This document shows, in pieces, positions 58,670-64,000 of a stretch of 64,000 bases of DNA. Source of the DNA: Marinomonas algarum (GTDB lineage Bacteria > Pseudomonadota > Gammaproteobacteria > Pseudomonadales > Marinomonadaceae); the NCBI RefSeq assembly GCF_020532605.1, contig NZ_JAJATW010000008.1, positions 79,038 to 143,037 of the forward strand, read 5' to 3'. Below the pieces are notes generated by a model that saw nothing but the letters and a program-made list of their open reading frames with translations, was not told where the DNA came from and did not search any database. Made by a program: the position numbers and the translations under genes. Within the stretch, counting starts at the first letter, position 1; the number at the start of each line of letters is the position of its first letter.

Positions 58670-59660
58670 TCGTTTACTGTTAGCAAGACGACAGAGCATA
58701 TTTTTGCCACTGTTCATTCTTACACTGTTGTCTGTGTGTAGCCTTGTATTTGCTGTGGCGCAAGGCAGCGTCAGTTTGTCACCGTATGCTGTCTGGCAGG
58801 CGTTTGCTGGTCAGGGCACGGAGCTAAATCAGGTTTTAGTGCTAGAGCTTCGATTGCCTAGGGTGATGGCTGGGTTTGCTACCGGGGGATTGCTGGCGGT
58901 CTCTGGTGCATTAATGCAAATATTACTGCGCAATCCGCTGGCAGACCCTTATGTTTTGGGTATCTCTGGAGGAGCATCAGTGGCGGCATTAACCGCCATC
59001 TTGCTGGGCATTAGTGGTTTATTATTGTCAGGTATGGCGTTTCTTGGTGCCGTATTATCGACTATTTTAGTGTTTGGTTTATCATCGCGATTGGGCAATA
59101 TGGCGACCATGCGATTACTGCTCACAGGCGTGGTGATTGCATCCGGATGGGGAGCACTGATTACACTTATGTTAGCGTTGGCACCGCCTTACAAAATTCC
59201 AGGTATGTTGTATTGGCTTATGGGAGACCTGTCCTACGCCAGTACGCCTTGGTTGGCTTGGGCGGTTTTGTTACCCACTTGTTTGGTGCTCATGCCGTTA
59301 GGGCGTAGCCTAAATGTGTTGGCGCGCGGACCTTTGCAAGCTGCCGCCTTGGGGGTCAATGTTAAAGTTCTGGAGCGGATTGTCTTCCTATTGGCGAGTT
59401 TGTTAACGGCGATTGCTGTGACGACTGCGGGCAGTGTCGGTTTTGTTGGTTTGGTGATTCCTCATATGTTGCGCATGGTGTTAGGCAATGATCAACGGCT
59501 GATTTTACCTGCCAGTGCCTTAGCAGGAGGCTGTTTGGTCACGTTAGCCGATACCCTGGCGCGTACCGTCATTGCCCCCGAGCAGTTACCTGTCGGTGTG
59601 ATTACCGCGCTCATTGGTGTGCCTACCTTCTTATATTTATTGCAACGGGGGCGCTTATGA
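58656..59660 (+). CDS. btuC: BtuC, cobalamin ABC permease
   Basis: FecCD-type permease with ~10 helices. 334 residues (E. coli 326). Signature features: LPRVMAGFATGGLLAVSGALMQILLRNPLADPYVLGISGGAS, and GSVGFVGLVIPHMLRMVLG (the ATPase-coupling loop). The start is a GTG inside btuF; the first ATG is much later, so GTG is preferred though it has no strong ribosome site of its own, consistent with coupling. Confidence 0.94.
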   Translation: MADASRLLLARRQSIFLPLFILTLLSVCSLVFAVAQGSVSLSPYAVWQAFAGQGTELNQVLVLELRLPRVMAGFATGGLLAVSGALMQILLRNPLADPYVLGISGGASVAALTAILLGISGLLLSGMAFLGAVLSTILVFGLSSRLGNMATMRLLLTGVVIASGWGALITLMLALAPPYKIPGMLYWLMGDLSYASTPWLAWAVLLPTCLVLMPLGRSLNVLARGPLQAAALGVNVKVLERIVFLLASLLTAIAVTTAGSVGFVGLVIPHMLRMVLGNDQRLILPASALAGGCLVTLADTLARTVIAPEQLPVGVITALIGVPTFLYLLQRGRL

Positions 59661-60460
59661 CCAGAGTGTCAGTAGGCGCTTCTACACCTACCTGCTTAAG
59701 GTTGAAGGATCTATTAGTGGCAGTACCAAACAAGGTGCTAGATCCAGCAAATGCCTTATCTTTGAGTTTTCAGGCTGGCCAAATGTGGGGCGTTTTAGGG
59801 CCCAATGGTGTCGGCAAAACCAGTTTACTTCATACACTTGCCACTCTACTGCCGCAAGCATCAGGCAGTATTGCGCTCAATGATCAGCTTGTCTCCAAGA
59901 TGCCGCGCTCCTCATTGGCTCAACAGCTGGGCATCATGTTTCAAGAGCATCAAGATGGTTTTCCTGCCACGGTGTTAGAAACCGTCATGTTAGGGCGCTT
60001 CCCGCATTTATCCCCTTGGGAACGAGAGACAGATCAAGATTTGTCCCTGGTATTGGCGTCTCTAGAGCGCTTAGATTTATTGGCCTTTCAGGAACGTCCA
60101 TTGCGTGATTTATCGGGCGGAGAACGTCAGCGTGTTGCCCTTGCCACGCTCATGGCGCAGTCACCTTCCGTTTGGTTAGTAGACGAGCCAACCAATCATC
60201 TGGATTTACGCTATCAAGTAGAAGCCATGAAGGTATTGGCTGAGCAGGCCGCAACAGGCCGTTTGGTGGTGATGTCACTGCATGATGTGAATGTCGCTAC
60301 GCAATGGTGCAGTCATGTGTTGTTGCTTTACCCAGATAGACCACCTATTTGGGGAACGGCTGAGGCGCTTTTAACAAAAGACAATCTTGAGCCTTTGTAC
60401 TCGCAAAAGCTGGCTGTCACGGCTTTAGAGGGTAAGCCGCTGTTCATCCCGGTTGCTTAG
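59657..60460 (+). CDS. btuD: BtuD, cobalamin ABC ATPase
   Basis: 267 residues. Walker A GPNGVGKTSLL near residue 50, Q-loop IMFQEHQDGFPATV, signature LSGGERQRVALATL, Walker B VWLVDEPTNHLD, switch His in MSLHDVN. ATGA overlap with btuC. FecE/BtuD class; the operon and riboswitch make cobalamin the likely substrate. No cobalamin synthesis gene is adjacent, so the operon is for uptake. Confidence 0.94.
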   Translation: MTRVSVGASTPTCLRLKDLLVAVPNKVLDPANALSLSFQAGQMWGVLGPNGVGKTSLLHTLATLLPQASGSIALNDQLVSKMPRSSLAQQLGIMFQEHQDGFPATVLETVMLGRFPHLSPWERETDQDLSLVLASLERLDLLAFQERPLRDLSGGERQRVALATLMAQSPSVWLVDEPTNHLDLRYQVEAMKVLAEQAATGRLVVMSLHDVNVATQWCSHVLLLYPDRPPIWGTAEALLTKDNLEPLYSQKLAVTALEGKPLFIPVA

Positions 60461-60553
60461 AGACATTTATTGTTCGGTTGTCATGTCTCGGTTTCTTTCT
60501 ATGTTGGTGCCAACAAGATAAAGTAGTGATACTTTTTTACAATTATCGACGTC

Positions 60554-63550
60554 ATGAAATCATTTAGCGCAACCATGTCCCCTTTAAAAACGAATCGAGT
60601 CTTTTACCTTATCCTGCCCTTTGTCTTGTTTGTATCCGTTATCGTCGCCTTACTCGATTACGAACGACGTGCAAGCGCATCAAACGCCGGTGTGGTATCC
60701 GATGTGAATCAGATCCACAGCACTGCCCAAGCGATTATTAATCGCTTTTATTGGGAAAGTGTTGATTCCACCATTGCGATCACTTTTCAGGGGACACAGC
60801 AAAATCTTTTTACGGGCTCTATTGATAGCGTAAAAAAGCATCAAGCCATAGACCAGTTATTTATTGATGCTTTTCATCGTAACGACGCAGTGAGTCAAAT
60901 TCGCTGGATCGACAAAGACGGGATTGAACGTCATCGTATGAATCGCACCGAGGGAAAGCTACATGATGAACTCATTACCGTCGAGGGGGAACGTTTACAG
61001 GATAAGTCAGGGCGCTATTATGTTGTTGAAGCCCAAAAATTGAAAAGTGGCTATCTTTACCTCTCTAAATTGGATTTAAACATTGAAAATGGTCAGGTTG
61101 TTCGTCCCTATGAACCGACTATTCGGCTCGCCACCCCAATTAGAGACAGCAACAATACATTGCAAGGAATTATCGTTATAAATTTCAATATCAAAATGGC
61201 TTTTCATAAACTCAATGATCTTGCGCCAGAAGGTATTGATATCGACTTATTTAATGCAGGCGGTCAGCTACGATATTCAAACAGTATGCCTGACGCGGCT
61301 TTTTTGGATCTATTAAAAGGCGATGTGCTAAGTCGAGGTGAAGAGGCGGTAAATCATTACTATGAAAAATCCAAGACATTTAAACACTACATTACCTCAC
61401 CGCCAGAAGGGCGTTATCATAAAAGCAGTGACATGCATTACGCGCCGCAAATTAAAGCACAAGAAAAACTCACTTTATTGGTTTTAGCAACCGAGTCACA
61501 CTTAAATCAGCGTTTTAAAAAAAATCTATTAGGCGCCTTTTTCTTGGGCAGTCTGACACTCTTTCTTGGTTGTTTCTTAGCCTTTTTGTTGTATCGAAGC
61601 GATAAAAAAGTCATTGCACTGAATCGAGCGCTGAATGAACAGCTGCAAATTTCTGAGCATTCAAGAGAGGTGAAATCACAATTTTTAGCGAACATGAGCC
61701 ATGAAATTCGAACACCCATGACCGCAATATCGGGTCTTTTAACCTTATTACTAAAAGAAAAACTAGACGACTCAGTGCGTCAGCGTTTAACGATTATTAA
61801 AGAGTCTTCGGAAGGGTTAAGACGTATTATCAACGATATTTTAGACCTAAGTAAAATTGAAAGCGGCAAGTCAGTATTGTCTTTGTCTGAATTTAGACCG
61901 GCCCTTACGGTGGAGCGTTGTATATCTACTTTTAACGGTTCTGCCCATTTAAAGGGGATTGAACTCCTGCTTGATATGGAGCCAAGCCTGTTTTTTTATA
62001 CCTGTCATGGTGATGAATACCGTATAGAACAAGTGATTAACAATTTACTCAGTAACGCCATTAAGTTTAGTAAAGACAGCCCCGTACTAGTGTCTGTTAC
62101 TTCCCATGTTCATCAAGAAACACAGCTTGAATTAACCTGTACAGTGATTGATCAGGGCATTGGTATGTCAGATGATCTGGTTATGCAATTAGGGGAAAGT
62201 TTTACTCAAGCCGATAACCGTCTTTCAAATGACAATAACGGTACTGGGTTGGGGTTATCGATTTCAAAGGCATTGCTTGATTCCATGGAAGCAACATTAA
62301 CCATAAAAAGTACCTTAGGAGTGGGTTCTCAGTTCAGTTTCACCGTTAATCTGGATGTCTTAAAAAAAGAAGCGGGACTGGTAGAAAACAACATTGCGAT
62401 GGACGATTTAAACGTGTGGCTGGTCAATACCGATCACCAAAGCTCACACTTTATGAATAAGATCTTTCATCATTGGGGTGGACACGCCAAGTTGATTAAA
62501 TCCGCAGATGAGCTGCAGAGATTAGTTGATGATGAAATTCATCATCATATGGGCTTAGATTTTATCTTGTTTGACTTAGAGCATTCCGTAAGCAACGACG
62601 ATGTTCTTTATACGCTTAACCGATTTATAGAAAATCATGTCAACCTTCCTAAAATGGTGGTGATGACATCGGATGAAAGTCGATGGCGGTCCTATCTCTC
62701 ATTAGATAAAAACATAGAGCTGTTTAAAAAGCCGGTGACTATTTCTGGTTTTCTAGAGCTATTACAGAAAGTTAAGCTTGTACCTAATATACAAGCACTG
62801 GAAGGAGGCCAAGAAGCCTCAATAAAACAATTAGAAAGCGACATACGTGACCGTGTGATAAAAGAAGGGCAACCCAACATTTTGCTGGTGGAAGATAATA
62901 TAACCAACCAACATGTGATTGCTGAAATATTTAATAGCATGGGCATTTCTGTCAAGGTCGCCAACAATGGAAAAGAGGCGGTAGAATATGTGTTGAACGA
63001 GCCTGTGGATATGATCTTTATGGACGTTCAAATGCCCGTGATGAGTGGGTTAGAGGCAACAGAGATTATTCGTCAGCACTATACAAGTGAACAACTTCCT
63101 ATTATTGCGCTGTCGGCAGGCGTAACAGACAATGAGTTTGAGCAGTCAGAAAGGGTGGGGATGAACACTCATGTTCCTAAGCCAATCGATCTGGATAAAC
63201 TCATGAGCGTCGTAGTTGAATATTGGCCTCAAACGGTGTGTTCTCTTACCCCCGATCAGTTGCAAGCGTTCGACGAGTTTGACTTATCCAATACGGCCTA
63301 TAAATGGTTAGGCGATACGGCTTACCTCAAAGTATTGGCCAGCTTTTTAAAAGAGTTTGGGGGCATTATTCAACTGACCTCTCATGATGAAAAAGCCGCT
63401 TTTGTTCATAAATTAAAAGGGGCCAGTGGCAATGTGGGTGCCACCGCGTTGCACGATGTGTGTGCTCGTTATGAGAAAGAGCTCATTAAAGGGGATGTGT
63501 CTATTGACGTCGTTTTGGACAGTAAGCGTCAGCTAAACCACACGTTTTAA
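60554..63550 (+). CDS. Hybrid sensor histidine kinase with two receivers and Hpt (3' end probably cut by an IS)
   Basis: 998 residues. Membrane helix ~15-35 (FYLILPFVLFVSVIVALL), periplasmic Cache-like sensor ~36-325, second helix ~327-350, HisKA with phospho-His H383 (FLANMSHEIRTPM), HATPase (NNLLSNAIKF, GTGLGLSIS), a divergent receiver (~615-735, with FDLEHS and FKKPV), a classic receiver with D824 (FMDVQMPVMSG), and an Hpt domain with H952 (FVHKLKGASGN). The last ~9 residues (SKRQLNHTF) are encoded by what looks like the end of an IS66 element starting at 63522, so the final Hpt helix is probably lost or replaced. The sensed signal is unknown; 93 bp separate it from btuD. Confidence 0.9.
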   Translation: MKSFSATMSPLKTNRVFYLILPFVLFVSVIVALLDYERRASASNAGVVSDVNQIHSTAQAIINRFYWESVDSTIAITFQGTQQNLFTGSIDSVKKHQAIDQLFIDAFHRNDAVSQIRWIDKDGIERHRMNRTEGKLHDELITVEGERLQDKSGRYYVVEAQKLKSGYLYLSKLDLNIENGQVVRPYEPTIRLATPIRDSNNTLQGIIVINFNIKMAFHKLNDLAPEGIDIDLFNAGGQLRYSNSMPDAAFLDLLKGDVLSRGEEAVNHYYEKSKTFKHYITSPPEGRYHKSSDMHYAPQIKAQEKLTLLVLATESHLNQRFKKNLLGAFFLGSLTLFLGCFLAFLLYRSDKKVIALNRALNEQLQISEHSREVKSQFLANMSHEIRTPMTAISGLLTLLLKEKLDDSVRQRLTIIKESSEGLRRIINDILDLSKIESGKSVLSLSEFRPALTVERCISTFNGSAHLKGIELLLDMEPSLFFYTCHGDEYRIEQVINNLLSNAIKFSKDSPVLVSVTSHVHQETQLELTCTVIDQGIGMSDDLVMQLGESFTQADNRLSNDNNGTGLGLSISKALLDSMEATLTIKSTLGVGSQFSFTVNLDVLKKEAGLVENNIAMDDLNVWLVNTDHQSSHFMNKIFHHWGGHAKLIKSADELQRLVDDEIHHHMGLDFILFDLEHSVSNDDVLYTLNRFIENHVNLPKMVVMTSDESRWRSYLSLDKNIELFKKPVTISGFLELLQKVKLVPNIQALEGGQEASIKQLESDIRDRVIKEGQPNILLVEDNITNQHVIAEIFNSMGISVKVANNGKEAVEYVLNEPVDMIFMDVQMPVMSGLEATEIIRQHYTSEQLPIIALSAGVTDNEFEQSERVGMNTHVPKPIDLDKLMSVVVEYWPQTVCSLTPDQLQAFDEFDLSNTAYKWLGDTAYLKVLASFLKEFGGIIQLTSHDEKAAFVHKLKGASGNVGATALHDVCARYEKELIKGDVSIDVVLDSKRQLNHTF

Positions 63551-63603
63551 TCCTTGTTAAAAATCATAAAGTCTTTTTTTTCTTTCATGGGAATAAAAGA
63601 CTG

Positions 63604-63966
63604 ATGTTTACCGCTTCTGCTCAACTCAATGTGACTCTCATTTGTGGGCCAACTGATATGCGTAAAGCCATTGATGGTTTGTGCAATATTGTCGCCTATG
63701 ATCTGGAAAAAGAGCCTTGTAGTGATCATATTTTTGTCTTTTGCGGTCGAGCGCGCGATAAAGTCAAAATATTGCAATGGGCATCAAATGGTTTCTGGCT
63801 GCATTATAAGCGGCTCGAAAAAGGGCATTTTCAGTGGCCTGGTATTGATGACGAACAATTGTCTATTCAAATATCACCTCGTCAGCTTAATTGGTTGCTA
63901 GATGGCCTGGCTCTCAATTTACAAGAAGCACACCCACATTTAACCTATCGATATCATGACGACTAG
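63604..63966 (+). CDS. tnpB: IS66 TnpB (Orf2-like) protein
   Basis: 120 residues. Family signature near the start, LICGPTDMRKAIDGLCNIV, and the usual FCGRARDKVKILQW...GFWLHYKRLEKGHFQWP. It is required with TnpC for transposition of IS66 elements; its biochemical role is unclear. Full length, so the element could be active. Confidence 0.93.
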   Translation: MFTASAQLNVTLICGPTDMRKAIDGLCNIVAYDLEKEPCSDHIFVFCGRARDKVKILQWASNGFWLHYKRLEKGHFQWPGIDDEQLSIQISPRQLNWLLDGLALNLQEAHPHLTYRYHDD

Positions 63967-63973
63967 GGCATTC

Positions 63974-63991
63974 GCTTGGTATAATCCAAGC
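63974..63991 (+). promoter_or_regulatory. Hairpin with TATAAT in its loop, before tnpC
   Basis: GCTTGG-TATAAT-CCAAGC: 6-bp perfect arms around a consensus -10 box, two bases before an ATG (63993) that is probably the tnpC start. It could link tnpC expression to DNA structure, or be chance. Confidence 0.4.
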
Positions 63992-64000
63992 CATGACAAT

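Larger units (their letters stand above)
63522..64000 (+). mobile_element. IS66-family insertion sequence, left part (runs off the window)
   Basis: TnpB at 63604-63966 is the IS66 accessory protein. GTAAGCGTCAGC at 63522 fits the GTAA-starting terminal repeat of the family and lies inside the end of the kinase frame. Only 82 bp separate this edge from tnpB, so the usual tnpA is absent. A transposase (tnpC) frame appears to begin at 63993. The right end is outside; the predicted 8-bp target repeat there is TTTGGACA. Confidence 0.75.

Overview
The window looks like chromosome of a marine gammaproteobacterium of the Oceanospirillales type, most likely Marinomonas or a close relative. This rests on gene order (bamA-skp-lpxD-fabZ-lpxA-lpxB-rnhB-dnaE-accA-tilS; recC-recB-recD; ihfB-lapA-lapB-pyrF), on protein similarity recalled from memory, and on moderate base composition. 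No database search was possible.

Region by region: 1-12.8 kb is an envelope and housekeeping block (outer-membrane assembly, lipid A, RNase HII, DNA polymerase III alpha, acetyl-CoA carboxylase alpha, tRNA-Ile lysidine synthetase). 12.8-15 kb holds a small unknown protein, tRNA-Leu(CAA), an EAL-HDOD protein and tRNA-Ala(GGC). 15-24 kb is the RecBCD recombinase. 24.4-25.9 kb is an alanine/glycine:cation symporter gene broken by one missing base. 26-41 kb carries mostly single housekeeping genes (trpS, cheW, gsk, moeB, trxB, ppa, ihfB-lapAB-pyrF, a comEA-like gene, a SulP transporter, uvrB, tRNA-Val).

41-55.5 kb is the accessory part. On the minus strand are an sdhC-sdhD pair without sdhA/sdhB, a PAS-GGDEF-EAL protein, an RND efflux permease with its membrane-fusion lipoprotein, and a GbsR/MarR-type regulator. 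Divergent from the regulator is a plus-strand operon that looks like a private Lol-type trafficking system: a LolA-like periplasmic carrier, two FtsX-type permeases, a LolD/MacB-type ATPase, an outer-membrane barrel and a MipA/OmpV protein. I found one shared 20-bp operator-like palindrome (TGTTCAGT-N4-ACTGAACA, one or two mismatches) at exactly three intergenic places: before sdhC, before the efflux operon, and between the regulator and the Lol-like operon. This suggests one regulon. The orphan SdhC and SdhD have both lost the heme b axial histidines while keeping the quinone-site residues. This set is the best candidate here for an undescribed system.

55.6-60.5 kb is a cobalamin-riboswitch-controlled vitamin B12 uptake operon (btuB-btuF-btuC-btuD). 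60.5-63.5 kb is a hybrid sensor kinase. Its 3' end appears to be cut by an IS66-family element that runs off the window end. There is no CRISPR array, no rRNA and no prophage.
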